Shown: one piece after another, positions 36,982 through 47,343 of the stretch
How the letters are laid out: the number at the start of each line of letters is the position of its first letter
Position numbering within the stretch: position 1 is the stretch's first letter
Assembly: GCA_021234155.1 (NCBI GenBank)
Contig: JAJEKV010000010.1
Span: forward strand, 22,468,833-22,532,832
Direction: 5' to 3'
DNA length: 64,000 nucleotides
DNA from: Isoetes taiwanensis
Taxonomy: Eukaryota > Streptophyta > Lycopodiopsida > Isoetales > Isoetaceae
The notes under the pieces: model-generated
What the model was told of the DNA's origin: nothing
The model's database searches: none
Seen by the model: only the letters and a program-made list of their open reading frames with translations
Made by a program: the position numbers and the translations under genes

Positions 36982-38595
36982 TGTGACGCCTCCACGATTT
37001 ATACGGGTCTACTATACGGGACACGCACAAATACAAGCACGCCACTCCCTAAAGGTACGCTACCATGGGGGCATGGGAACTTAATTGCAACCTAGGGGGT
37101 TACCTTAAAAAGGATTAAATTAGCTATGCTAATTTAACACATTAACAATAATAACCTATAACCTAGGAAATTAGGCTAATTACCATTTGGGAAGGCGCCA
37201 CCTGCCCCAATCGAGTGGGTAGCATGGGGATTGCCAAGTTTGGATGCCAACTTGACCCCTATCCCCGGATTGACTCCTCGAAGATCGACCAAGGAAGGCC
37301 GGGAGCGGTAGCCATCGGACACTTCTGCGTAAGATCACCATAACGATCGTCCCCTGTGAAGTAACAGCTGAATTCTCAACTCCCAAAAGATGGAGGCGCC
37401 CCATGGAAACGAGTCCAGCCAGAATTCAGGTAGGTGGCTATGTGAATTCTAGTTAACACTTGGTTGTGTCCGTCTCTCTCTGTTCTCTTTGTAAATCAAT
37501 CATAGAAACTAACCCTTGATTGTACAAACAAGTTCTCTTTATATTCAATTCTGGTTCTTACTCTCAAAGAATGGATTGTTAGTTCTTTGTTTAATCGACT
37601 AAAAGCGGGGATTACGGGGGTAGAGGCCTCGAGCACCGTATTGTAGTATGCTCCTAGATAGCGCCTGCATGCGGTCCCATTAAATGCGGCTGTGCACAAG
37701 AACCCACCGGTCCTAGATGCTATGGTCCGCTTAGCACCCGGACAAAGGAACACAATGGTGACATGAGGGGTGGGGTCTTGCACGAGCATACAAGGCTCCC
37801 CGAGACTCCTACATGGGGCTAGGCCCGATGGCCGGGTCACGTAGGGGCCGGGTATGGGTCCGACACTCCACAGGTGTAGAGGTGTGATCCGTATGGAGCA
37901 CCTTGCACTTTGAGTAGATTTAGGGTGAGTAAGTCGGCACGGATCTCGGGGGGGGTCGCCGATGCGCACGTATTCTCTAGCTCACCCATGGAACCACCGT
38001 GATTACGGAAGGGGCGCCTCCCCGACCTGCCTCATCGGACCAAAGGCGCCATGAACCCGGAGTAGGCTCGGAGGGTGATGCCCCGAGTTTTGCGTCTCCT
38101 AAGGCTATAGCAAAGCCATAGCATGAATTGACCCATCCGCAAAGTGTGCACAGGAGGGGCGGATGGAGTGGACAACCCTAGCCAATGTTCTATGCCACCA
38201 ACGCCATGCCAAGACTTCGGTCTCTTGATCCCTTGAGGCCCAAATTATCGATCCTCACCGAGTCCGAGGGGGGTAGAACCTGGGTTCTGGGTGTTTTCTT
38301 AGGATTAGATGCATATTCTGTGCCGTTGGTATATTGGATGGATTCGCCACCCTTCGTGGTGGTTATTTATGTATATTCATGCTGTGTGCTAACCCTTGTA
38401 TTCATGCTTCCGCAACGTAGGAGTCCCATTGAAGGCGTGGGCCGAATGACCCCTTCGTGTCCTTCTTTCGGGCCTCATTTCATAGATGGCCCGAAATAGA
38501 CGGAGGGCTCTGCTCATGGTGAGATGATTGCCATGGGAGGGGAAAGTCCCCGTATGTATACGTCCGCGGGTCGTATATATTCTGGGAGCGTCACA
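36982..38595 (+). repeat. 3' LTR of the chromovirus
   Basis: 1,614 bp, TGTGACG to GCGTCACA, colinear with 25449-27056. It ends directly at the ATGTC target duplicate. Confidence 0.93.
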
Positions 38596-38600
38596 ATGTC

Positions 38601-38735
38601 ACACTCGAAAATCCCTTAGTTCATAAGAAGACGGATCTATACATAGTGCAATTCGGTCTCAAACTCAAGACTACCCGTCCTAGGACTAGTGTGTTGCCAC
38701 TAAACCAAAGGCCCAAGCCCTTCTTGCATTGGGTC
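38601..38735 (-). mobile_element. tRNA-derived SINE (second copy of the 13539 family), split by the chromovirus
   Basis: On the minus strand, box A TGGTTTAGTGG (38697-38707) and box B GAGTTTGAGACC (38655-38666, identical to the first copy) are followed by a short GC-less body up to the LTR. The first copy shares TTTAGTGG-type, ACACTAG and GAGTTTGAGACC text. The 3' part should lie left of 25444 if the LTR element inserted into it, but I could not recognise a clear tail there. Confidence 0.6.
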
Positions 38736-38739
38736 ATAT

Positions 38740-39970
38740 TGACATAACTTGAATATATTGATGTGAGGTACAAGTGGAGCTTCATGATGTGCCATGGGAT
38801 AGTATTGATGCAACACTTGACAACTTCTGATCTCTTTTTAAAGTGCTAATGATGAAGCTCCTTTATCATCAGGGCAAGTCATTTATAACTCTTATTTGTC
38901 AATAGAGTGCCAATTTGGAAAGGTTTCATAGAAGCCTAGTTTGTGATGGATATGCAACAATCTTCTATCAATGACCCAAGATGATCAGTGTGCATGAAGG
39001 ATATGAAAGATACAAAAATATGAAAATACAAAATACAAAAATAAGACAAGTTAAAAATGAGAAAAATAAACATAAAAGACAAACAAAAATAAAAGTATGA
39101 AATATGAAAAAAATATAAAGTTTTTTAGAAATAAGACAATTGAAAAAACAGAAGATGAAAATAGAGAAGATACCAAAATTTATGAAATAATATAAGATAA
39201 GGTAGGATTTTATGTCCACGAAAAGAGAAAAGATATGAAAAAGGAAAGAAATGCAAAAATATGATGTACACAAGAAAAGTGAAATCAACAATATGTGACC
39301 CATCACCCATGCATAACAATCGTAATAGTTGCATGTCATTTGTGGATTTCTCAATTTTTTTGTTCTACGCATTTAGATTAAGTGGCATTGTTCCTATAAG
39401 AGGATGAGGTCATCATCGTGTAGTATAATCCCAAGTGCAATCTTGCACATCTCACTCCATGAATATGAAGTCTTGTGCTGTAAAAAGAAAATATTCCAAC
39501 TTTCATGTGCATGTCTCAAGAGATCGCATGCATACTTCAATGGTCTCATTTGTTCTTTGTTAAATCTTCAAAAACACGGTTGGTTTATTGCGATCTTTCA
39601 AGCTCAAGAAGCGGTTGCAGTGAAGAACGACCGAAGTTGCATGTTGGTTATAAACGAAGCCTTCAATGCTTCCTCTTCTTTTTAAGTCAAAAAAACTTGT
39701 TCAAATAAGGGCGCAACATCTTACCGTTCTTGCCTTGTTTTGAACTCGTTAAAATAAAAAACCTTAACGCCCTGGTCCTCAGGTTTACAGACTGAGATCC
39801 AATCTCAGCCATTGATTAGAGTGATGTTATCTGCTAGTAACAGCTTCACCGGCAGACATTTTATGCTAGTAACAGTTCACAGGCCCAAGTTTTTTGCTCC
39901 CTTTCCATAACATTCTAGAATATTACGGTGAGAAGCAGCCACAGCAAACCCTCGGACCATAGCGTTAAGG
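38740..39970. other. AT-rich DNA without a recognised gene
   Basis: 38990-39260 is a degenerate A-rich tract built from AAAATATGAAA and ATAAGACAA-like words. A small direct reiteration, TGCTAGTAACAGCTTCAC and TGCTAGTAACAGTTCAC, lies at 39832-39878. No coding family was recognised. Confidence 0.4.
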
Positions 39971-39972
39971 GC

Positions 39973-40121
39973 GATAACGTCCTGGCCCTCGGACGTTACC
40001 CTACAAAAAAAAAAATTCGGGCCAATGAAAATGTCTCGGGCGTGCGCTGCGCGCACACCCTCGACATTTTCATTGGCCCTCAAATTTTTTTGGGGTAACA
40101 TCCTCGGGCCATGACGTTATC
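39973..40121. repeat. 149-bp near-perfect palindrome (foldback element)
   Basis: The left arm starts GATAACGTCCTGGCCCTCGG and the right arm ends CGGGCCATGACGTTATC. The arms of about 70 bp meet at GTGCGCTGCGCGCAC. The inner arms share GGGCCAATGAAAATGTC, and both contain A- or T-runs of unequal length. Single-stranded DNA would form one long hairpin. It could be a short foldback MITE or a microRNA-like inverted repeat. No target duplication was identified. Confidence 0.85.
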
Positions 40122-40129
40122 TACACCAT

Positions 40130-40690
40130 AGTGGAAGAAATAATACATCAAAAAGCACGTCGGTCTGTGCCTCAGCTCCGATAAGACCTTCTAAGAAAAA
40201 AGTTTTGCAAGTTTCTGTGCAAAAATAGACTCTGCAAGCAAGCGTTAGCAAGCTCCTCAGCAAAGAAAAACTCTGTAGAACAGGCAAGCAGGGCCACTCC
40301 ACAAAACCCGAGGAAAATTATGTCATAATATTAATGGAATAATGGCGTAATCTAAACCTACCGATATACGTCTATTTATTGTCCATTATATGTACATCAA
40401 GGTGAATGGATCACCAAGGTGAGTGGATCACCGTTCTTGCATCTTCTTGTATCATTCTTGTCAAGAACGATAAATCGCCCCTCCAAAACCTATAGAATCT
40501 GGTCTGCCTTACCTTGACATAGTTGAATGGCATGGGTTCAGCCATTCTTGCCCCCATGCCATTCTACATAACATCGTATAAAAGTTGAGAAACCCAACAT
40601 GGAAAATTATTCTTTGAAAATTTTCCATAAATGTGTCGTTGTCCATGCCTCACGTTCCTAGTTATGGGACCTATATATCATGCAATGTTA
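40130..40690. other. No gene recognised
   Basis: Short reiterations (AAGGTGAATGGATCACC, AAGGTGAGTGGATCACC near 40400-40430) are the only structure noticed. Confidence 0.4.
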
Positions 40691-40699
40691 CTAGTTTTG

Positions 40700-40724
40700 G
40701 GTGTTTTTGGGTTGCCCCTAAAGG
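40700..40724 (-). repeat. Hairpin repeat end (copy 4, right half), interrupted
   Basis: The minus strand reads AGGGGCAACCCAAAAACACC, the outer half of the TTGCCCCT/AGGGGCAA hairpin seen whole at 63330-63348. The inner half lies at 42485-42560. The two are separated by the insertion 40725-42484, flanked by AAAGG on both sides. Confidence 0.6.
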
Positions 40725-42484
40725 AAAGGAAAGAATTTTTAACGTCCACGGAACCCAATCAGGTTATGGGACCAGAACATAAGAAGAGAGCATGAGCCCC
40801 AACAGAACTCGGGGGCTGAGCCCCCTAACAAATCACCATACTGAGAACAAAAGCAATATGCCCCAGGTCAAACAACAATATAGACAATAAAAGGAGAAGC
40901 TGAAAGCCAAACCAAAGCCGAAACTAAAATGGAACCGCAAAGCACAGGGTTACACAGAAATTGCCCACGGATCAACTGGCCAACGATCTCGGATGATAGC
41001 CTGGCCCCCTCTGTATACGGCCCACTTCCGCTGTAGGCGAGCCTCACGAACCCGACATAATTCTTCCTTTCGTCTGCAGAGCTGTGCGGGGGTGAGGTCT
41101 TCCTGGACGGAGAAGGCGGTTCCTTTCAAGTGATTGCCATGCCGAAGAATGTGCAGTCTGGACAAGGCATCTCGAAAACGAACTAGTAGGTGTCGAGGGC
41201 GATCGGGTTGTGCTGCTCCAACTCGATGTGCTGAAAGAATGCCCTCTGCCTGTATGTGCATCACTTCAGTGAAAAACTGGTCTACCTCAGTTGTAGCAAG
41301 AGTGTCACTCGCCTCTTCAAGACCTACAATCGCGAGGCTTCAGGCGGATGTATGCTCTGTGGCTTGACCGGGCTCAGAATCACGGGACCTCCTCATCGGT
41401 GCGATGGGCAAACAATCCTCCGATGGCGGCTGTGTGGACCTAGAAACTGTATCATCCTCTTGGGGCATGGCATGCACATGGACAGGCGCTGATGGAACAT
41501 TGCTATGCTGTACTGAGCTGTGCTCTACCGACTGCAGCAGTATTTCTAAGAGCTCTACCCAGCTATCTAAAGGTAATCGAAAGGATGTCCCCGTAAAAAG
41601 TAATCGGTAGATTGGAGCATCGCGAAGCCTAATCAACGATTCGAGGCAAGCAATGAATCAGAAGCAATTCGTCCAAGGCCGCAAATCAAGATGGAGTAGA
41701 GGCCGATTGCATGAGGACAGACGCCGGGCCCAAAACAAGGGGCTGCCTGAAGATAGGGTTCAATTGTGGGGTCATAAGGCTTATCAGAGGATGGCATGGG
41801 CACCTTAATGAGATTCTTTGCTTTGCGGGTGTGCCTGGCCATACGCTTGATCGTATGGGTCATGTTTTTGACACTGTAGCGGACAGGACCTGAATTGGGT
41901 AACAAATTTGAAATAGGAACAGGCCAAGGCAAGCAGAAACAGATAGGAGAATAGAGAGCAATATAGTGGAGCCGAAAAATCAATCAAAAGACAACCAAAG
42001 CAGACCTGGGCCTTCGATAGGAGGCTGCCGAGACAAGGGCCTTCGATAGGAGGTTGCAGAGACAAGAGACAGGTGACAAAACCAGAGCTAGGCTGCAGAA
42101 GCAAATTTAATTATGCTGGCCGAACCGGATCCTGAAGCCTTAAGTCTGAGTGCCTTATGCTGGGAAAGTTGGATCGAACTCCTGCCTTGATGCGCAGATG
42201 CTCAAAAAGCCTGCTCCGCTGCAATAATCGACCTCTTAGCGAGACCGATCTGATGCAAATCCCGGTGCATCAAAGCCAAAGGCTGTGTCCGAGCTGGGTA
42301 GAGGCTGCCGAGAGCTTATGCTGGGAAATCCGAGACTGGAGTTTGCGGTGAATCCGATCCGCTGTTCTTGTTGCTGCCAGCGTCAGGTACTCTTGGCTGG
42401 CTGGGCTGGTGCTTGGTGCTTCCACCTGAAGGAGATCCTCACATGAGCTAGGTGCCTAGGCGCCTAGGCGGCAGGCGGTGGCGC
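40725..42484 (-). mobile_element. ORF1-only LINE-like element (HAL1-like), 5-bp target duplication
   Basis: The 1,760-bp insertion is flanked by AAAGG (40720-40724 and 42485-42489). On the minus strand it starts GC-rich, encodes an L1-like ORF1 remnant, and ends with a GGGGGC-TCA-GCCCCC hairpin (40811-40825) and GTGGACGTTAAAAATTC. No endonuclease or reverse transcriptase follows ORF1. The end motif matches that of the SINE at 13539-13764. Removing the insert restores the hairpin repeat end seen at 63330, which supports these borders. It resembles 'half-a-LINE' derivatives known from mammals. Confidence 0.6.
40950..41640 (-). pseudogene. L1-like ORF1 protein remnant (RRM and C-terminal domain)
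   Basis: Reading the minus strand from about 41340: SLAIVGLEEASDTLATTEVD, QFFTEVMHIQAEGILSAHRV, then HLLVRFRDALSRLHILRHGN, LKGTAFSVQEDLTPAQLCRR and a basic end with AVYRGGQAIIRDRW. This follows the L1 ORF1p layout: an RRM with an AHRxG-type strand and VRF, then a C-terminal domain with x-ED(L)T and K/R-x-R helices. An upstream frame (41340-41636) is acidic and low-complexity. A stop lies between it and the RRM part, so the copy is broken. This ORF1 type is typical of animal L1 and Tx1; angiosperm L1s usually have RRM plus zinc knuckle. Confidence 0.6.
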
Positions 42485-42570
42485 AAAGGGCAAACCCTTG
42501 TTGATGTGGGTAAAGCAAATATGCCAGGAATATGCCAAAATATACTCAAATATACCTATGACCGGTCTAA
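42485..42570 (-). repeat. Hairpin repeat end (copy 4, left half)
   Basis: The minus strand reads TTTGGCATATTCCTGGCATA, then CATCAACAAGGGTTTGCCC. 63280-63335 carries the same sequence of motifs (ATATGCCA, CAAGGGTTTGCCC) uninterrupted. Together with 40700-40724 it forms the target of the ORF1-only insertion. Confidence 0.6.
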
Positions 42571-42944
42571 ACTTGCAACAATAGGTAATCTTCCCATCCA
42601 AAATCCTTCGTGCTACATTTATTTATGATGCATCTTATAGATTATAGAGTCGTTTTTGCATTTCTGTCCAAGCAAGAGCTTCAGAGCTGGCATGCAAGCC
42701 TTTGTTAACATCCCGATGCATAAGAGATCTATAGTATTGTCCACATGATAACAGCGTCACTGGTATTGTTGACTATTTAAAGAAGATAGGCCTGATAATA
42801 AGGCCCTCTGCAGATTGATAGATAGGTGCGTAGAATTTTGCAATGATAGACAGATTTTAGGGTCAGTTATGGAGGCACAACTTAGAGGCAACGAGCTTTT
42901 GCATTCTGGAGGACCGTGATTTGGCAATGGCAGAAACATACTAG
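42570..42944. other. No gene recognised
   Basis: Single-copy-looking sequence between the interrupted hairpin repeat and a foldback element. Nothing was identified. Confidence 0.4.
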
Positions 42945-43097
42945 GTAATTTCCAGTAGGAGGCACATTACGCCATGTAAAGTCTTGGCGACTCCGGCAGA
43001 TGAGGCGACGCACGAGTGGCGGAGCCGCGAGTGCATCGCTGAGTTTGGCTGCGCCGCTAGGCCTTTACAGGCGTAATGGCCGAGTGCTGGAAATTAC
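42945..43097. repeat. Foldback MITE-like element, family 1, copy 1
   Basis: The left arm GTAATTTCCAGTAGGAGGCA...CATGTAAAG is answered by CTTTACAGGCGTAATGGCC...GGAAATTAC. The arms are about 38 bp, the centre is GC-rich and the total is 153 bp. The arm consensus matches the element at 47200-47338, so the two belong to one family. Confidence 0.75.
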
Positions 43098-43386
43098 AAG
43101 ACGCGAAATTACGTCCATTAGAAATCTGACGCGTGGCACTTGGAAAAACAACTCTCTTAGATGGCTTTGGCGTGGGACGGAATGGCTATGGCTGTAAAAA
43201 GGGCGAGATGAGAGATGCCCAAAAGACCGGAGCAAGGAACAACCCAAAAAGAAAACCGGAGCAACCCAAAGCAAGAGCTCGATCTTTTTGTCTTTGCCTA
43301 TGCTAAAACCAAGAAAAGCCATAAGAAAATTAAAACTAAAGAAATCAGAAGACGCTGAACTATATGTCTTGAGGATTTTTTTTTGC

Positions 43387-44063
43387 ATGGTTGGACATCC
43401 TTTACACAAAGAGAAAAACATGGTGGCCCTAAGCCAAGTACAATAACATTTCTAGTGAAATGTCTTTGGAATGCAATGGTTGCCTGGAATTATAGGACAT
43501 AAAAAGGACCTACGAGCTATCCCACATAAAAAGGACCTATCCCATGAACATTTTGTCATCCACCATAGGAAACATGTAACCTTAGGAAATTAGTAATATA
43601 CACCATAGTTAGTTATTTGCCATAGTATGATGTTAACCCCCCTTAGTTATTTGCCATACGTTGTGATTTCCCAATGCCCCCTCAAATGTTGTTCAATGGT
43701 TGTTATTTCCCAATGCCCCTTCAATTTTTATGTTCTTGATTTCCCAATGCCCCTTCAAATGCTTTTCAATGGTTGTTATTTCCCAATGCCCCTTCAAATG
43801 TTGTAGACAATTGCCCCTACAAATTTTCTAAGTTCCTGGATCCCACCAATGTTGTGTACTTAATACAAATGAAAGAACTACTGTAGAAGCTTCCTTGCAT
43901 CTTCTCTATCGAAATAAATTGTCATACAAAAGAACAGAACTGTTGATCCATCTTCTCTAGATCTTCAGTTTAACTTACATACTAAGATGTTGTCTACTTA
44001 ATACAAACGAAAGAACTGCTTAATAAGATTGAACGATATTTTCTAAATTAATTGTGAGGTCAA
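43387..44063 (-). repeat. 677-bp dispersed repeat, inverted copy of 22918-23594
   Basis: The match is end to end with copy C, including five AATGCCCC-type reiterations at 43670-43810. On the right it abuts 44064-44170, which matches 23694-23800, again inverted. The order of the two blocks differs from the copy C region. Confidence 0.85.
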
Positions 44064-45964
44064 AAATGAGATCTTTATTTGTTGTTTATGTTTGGATTTG
44101 TCAATTTGTTGCTTTGAACTCATTGTTGGCATGTTAAAAGAAAATTATAAAGTTAGGTAATCATAGAAGGAATTGGGTGGCGCCTGGGCTTAAGAAAGAA
44201 TTAGCCAGCAGAGGAAATTCGAGCATGACGCCTGGGCAGAGTAATAACAAGTTGTAAGAATTTCTATGACTAGTTGTATTAACTAAGACATTTACGTAAT
44301 TTGAAGCTAATAAATCAACGGTATCTAGGATGATTATACAGGCTTGTTCCCGGAGATGAGGCCTAGTCTGGGGCTCAGTGGACAAGGGTTACGGACATTT
44401 TAAGGTCGTAAGACCCTATAGATTTTAAAGTCAGTAGCACGTAATTATGAGACTCGCATTACTTGTCTCAATAAATTAGTTAGCTATGGAAGTGGAATTT
44501 TAATATTAAAACCTTGAAACCATACCTAAGGGAGCTTAAATAAATAATGTTGTGGAGTGAACCACATGACCCTTCGTGGGTGGTTTGAGCACGCTACATC
44601 AACATTTGAGTTGTCGTATTTCGATTTTTGTCATTATCTAAATGTCTAGAGTCTACAATTAGCACCTTATTCTACTATACATTGTATAACGTTGAGATGG
44701 AATCTCTAATGGAGTTTCTGCTTCAGCTATATTGTACATACCTGTTCCAAGAATTGTCACGCTAGAATTATGTTATAGAAGTACAATTAATGCTCACAAT
44801 GCATATACACAACGATCTTGCTTGATTTGCTGGCACCAAGATGTACTAACACATTGAACTAATTTTAAGTTCTACATTCCAATCCCATTCTTTTAAATGA
44901 AGCAACAAATTCAAACGAAAAGCAACCTGCTTTAAATCTCACATATGCCCTTCTAACGACACATTAACAATTCGACGCATGAAAGACATTGTGTATCCAA
45001 GTCATGTCGAAAACAGCAAGGACGTAACGGTAAGCAAACAATTGTACCAATCACAAATATATGCAAGTAATTTCAGTATGTACTGACATATGGCCTGCAG
45101 ATCAAAGGCAAATTTGAAGCACAAACTAACAATTTCGATAGCATACGATATGTTTGTACACATTGCACAGCTGAAACGTATGAAGAAGAACACTGCGCAC
45201 GATGTGAAACCCAAGAAATCCAAAGCCAGTACCAACACTTGCTGGTTCCATCTACAGCGATACAGGCAAAGCATACAAAGCACTCTTCCGAAATGAACTC
45301 CTTGACAAAGCATATGGAATGGACGATGGAGAATTGTATAATGAAATGATGACGTCGCCACTAAAATTCCGTGAACGAGTATCTCAACAAAATCCAACAG
45401 GGATATTCAAAATCAATTGTGCAAACGTAATCATCGAGTACGAAAACAACTAGACAATCAACACTCTGTCTATGAGCTTTCTAACTGTTTTAATAATTGT
45501 AGAAATCTTTGCTTTTAAAGCAAAACTAGACACTTTTATATAAATGATTTACTTTTACGTGATTTTAAAAATTCAAATCCCATATGTTACTCATGTTATT
45601 CAACACTAACTCGAACCCTACACCTCAAAGGACTTAACCATTCAACACAAACACATGCTAATAAATAATGTTCAAAATCTACATCTAAACATAAAAAAAA
45701 AAAAGTTACGCATCACCCTTAACAAAACAAAAAAAATACACATGAATTGTCAACACGGGATCAGAACAGAAAAACAACATCTTCGTGATATTGGCCACTT
45801 ACCTCTTCGCCTTGCAAAAACAAAGACATATGCAACAAAATGATTCATCCATGTTCCTATACTACTTTCAAAATAATTAAATAGTTTAAATAATGAAGAT
45901 ACATTTATAAAGCTTTATTCATAATAGCATTTTGGGGGCAATCCACAGTGCTTTGCACCTTGTT
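44064..45964 (+). repeat. Copy B of the RPA-like repeat
   Basis: The strong inverted match to 13468-14560 covers 45060-45964; the weaker match to 14760-14930 covers about 44330-44500. It lacks the SINE of copy A and retains about 80 bp of coding sequence missing there. It is therefore the more complete copy and preserves the empty SINE site. Confidence 0.8.
45106..45452 (+). pseudogene. Replication-protein-A-like (RPA1 C-terminal) fragment
   Basis: An acceptor-like CCTGCAG precedes IKGKFEAQTNNFDSIRYVCT, then HCTAETYEEEHCARCE. CxxC...CxxC is the zinc-ribbon layout of the RPA1 C-terminal OB fold. After a one-base frame change comes YSDTGKAYKALF, NELLDKAYGMDDGELYNEMM, ending NPTGIFKINCANVIIEYEN. 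This resembles the D-x-TG ... G-x-xxELY ... F-x-x-K/N course of that OB fold. The same frameshift is in copy A, so the break predates the duplication. RPA-like proteins are encoded by host genes and by some Helitrons; I cannot tell which this came from. Confidence 0.5.
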
Positions 45965-47199
45965 TATTGGATTTAGCCTACCACAATATAGCTGGATTTT
46001 GAGCATCCCTCTAGTTGAGACATTTTGGAATGATATCAACAAAAGGCTGTCTTATGTGGTTTGAGTTGATAGAACAATTATAGACTAGCTTGTGAAACAT
46101 CACATTTTTTATGTCGCTTTTCATAATTAGACATACTTACATAGTTAGATTTATGTCGATTGACATTAGCTTCTATATAATCGCCATTTCCAAATTTTGG
46201 ATCTTCCAGAAACTTCTAGCTAGGTTAAAAATTAAGTCCCAGAAAGAGGAGGCCAATGCTAAGCAACATGCTTGTAGGTTTTTTGCCAATCTAGCAGTCG
46301 TGCTCTTGTTTCATTTTGAGATACTTTTATCTCTATTTTTCCAGGATCAAAGTGGCTATTTGGCAATGCAAAGTTCATTCAGTCTTCCGCATCAAAGAAT
46401 GGCGTTGCTTGTTTACAATGATAACAAAGAAGAGAGATAGATCGACATATATTTCTTTGAGTTAGTGACTTGCACATTCTTAAGAAGTCTATTGAAGATC
46501 ATTTCTGATATCACGATATCCCGAAAAAATGATAGTTTGGATTCAAAGAAGGTGAAATATAAAAAGCTCGGTTGAACTTCCTTATATAAGTCCTATTAAT
46601 AGTATTGATATGAAAAGTTTTTCCAGGACAAAATAAAAAAAAAAAAAGAAATTGATACAAGCTAACAGAGCTGATTGTGTCTATTAAGGTAGAATTCAAA
46701 GAATTGTGCAAGAAACTATACAATAAGCCTCATGTACATGGTTAGGTTCCACAAACATCGGAAGCGGTATTCTAATTACAAGGCAACAGAAAAGTACGTC
46801 GTGAGGATGAAGAGGAGGATGGGAGTAACCAGGGCTGGCTGAGGATGAAACAATGGGTTGAAGAAGACTGCGAAGTTGCAATTCTATTGAAGGATCCATA
46901 AAAATCTGAGCTTCAGCATAACATTGAAAAACCAAGATGAAAGCTTCAAGCCAGAATAGAATTATTGTCTTATCAAATTTATTTATGTTGGGCCTAAAAA
47001 TCATATTAGACTGTTGGCCAATTCTTCAAAGACCCCTGTTCTTCACCTAGCCCCTTCTTAAGCTTGGAAGATCACATAAAGCAACCATATTTTTGAAGAT
47101 TTAACAAAGAAATTTCATTTGGGCAGCTTCCATTCATGCAAAGGATCTATCAAAACAAGCATAGTAGTGGAAATTTAAACCTACTAATCATTACGTCCA
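45965..47199. other. No gene recognised
   Basis: A plus-strand frame at 46111-46440 contains KSQKEEANAKQHACRFFANL and could be part of an exon, but no family fits. The remainder is AT-rich. Confidence 0.35.
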
Positions 47200-47338
47200 G
47201 TAATTGCCGTGACTTGGGCATTCTACCTGTAAAGGGCACCGACGGCGCCACCTGTAAAGGGCACCGGCGGCGCCACCAGACCGACTCGCGCTGCCGGAGC
47301 CCTTTACAGGGCAGAATGCCTCTCCTCCGGGCAATTAC
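47200..47338. repeat. Foldback MITE-like element, family 1, copy 2
   Basis: Arms GTAATTGCCGTGACTTGGGC...CTACCTGTAAAGG and CCTTTACAGGGCAGAATGCC...GGGCAATTAC surround a GC-rich core that itself repeats CCTGTAAAGGGCACCGNCGG twice. The total is 139 bp. The same arm plan as 42945-43097 defines a family. Confidence 0.8.
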
Positions 47339-47343
47339 CTAGT

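Larger units (their letters stand above)
25444..38600 (+). mobile_element. 13.1-kb Ty3/gypsy chromovirus with two LTRs and 5-bp target duplication
   Basis: ATGTC occurs directly before the 5' LTR (25444-25448) and directly after the 3' LTR (38596-38600). The element spans 25449-38595. Its LTRs start TGTGACG and end GCGTCACA (5' copy GCGCCACG). Domain order is gag, protease, reverse transcriptase, RNase H, integrase, chromodomain, which is Ty3/gypsy chromovirus. About 4.6 kb lies between the primer site and gag, unusually long. The LTRs differ by many substitutions and small indels and every domain is frameshifted, so this is an old, inactive copy. It carries many C-to-T-like and short deletion differences between LTRs. 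Confidence 0.95.

Noticed and set aside
39000-39372. A membrane protein on the minus strand rich in Phe, Leu and Ile
   Set aside because: The frame is the translation of an A-rich, low-complexity tract, has no start context and shows no family similarity.
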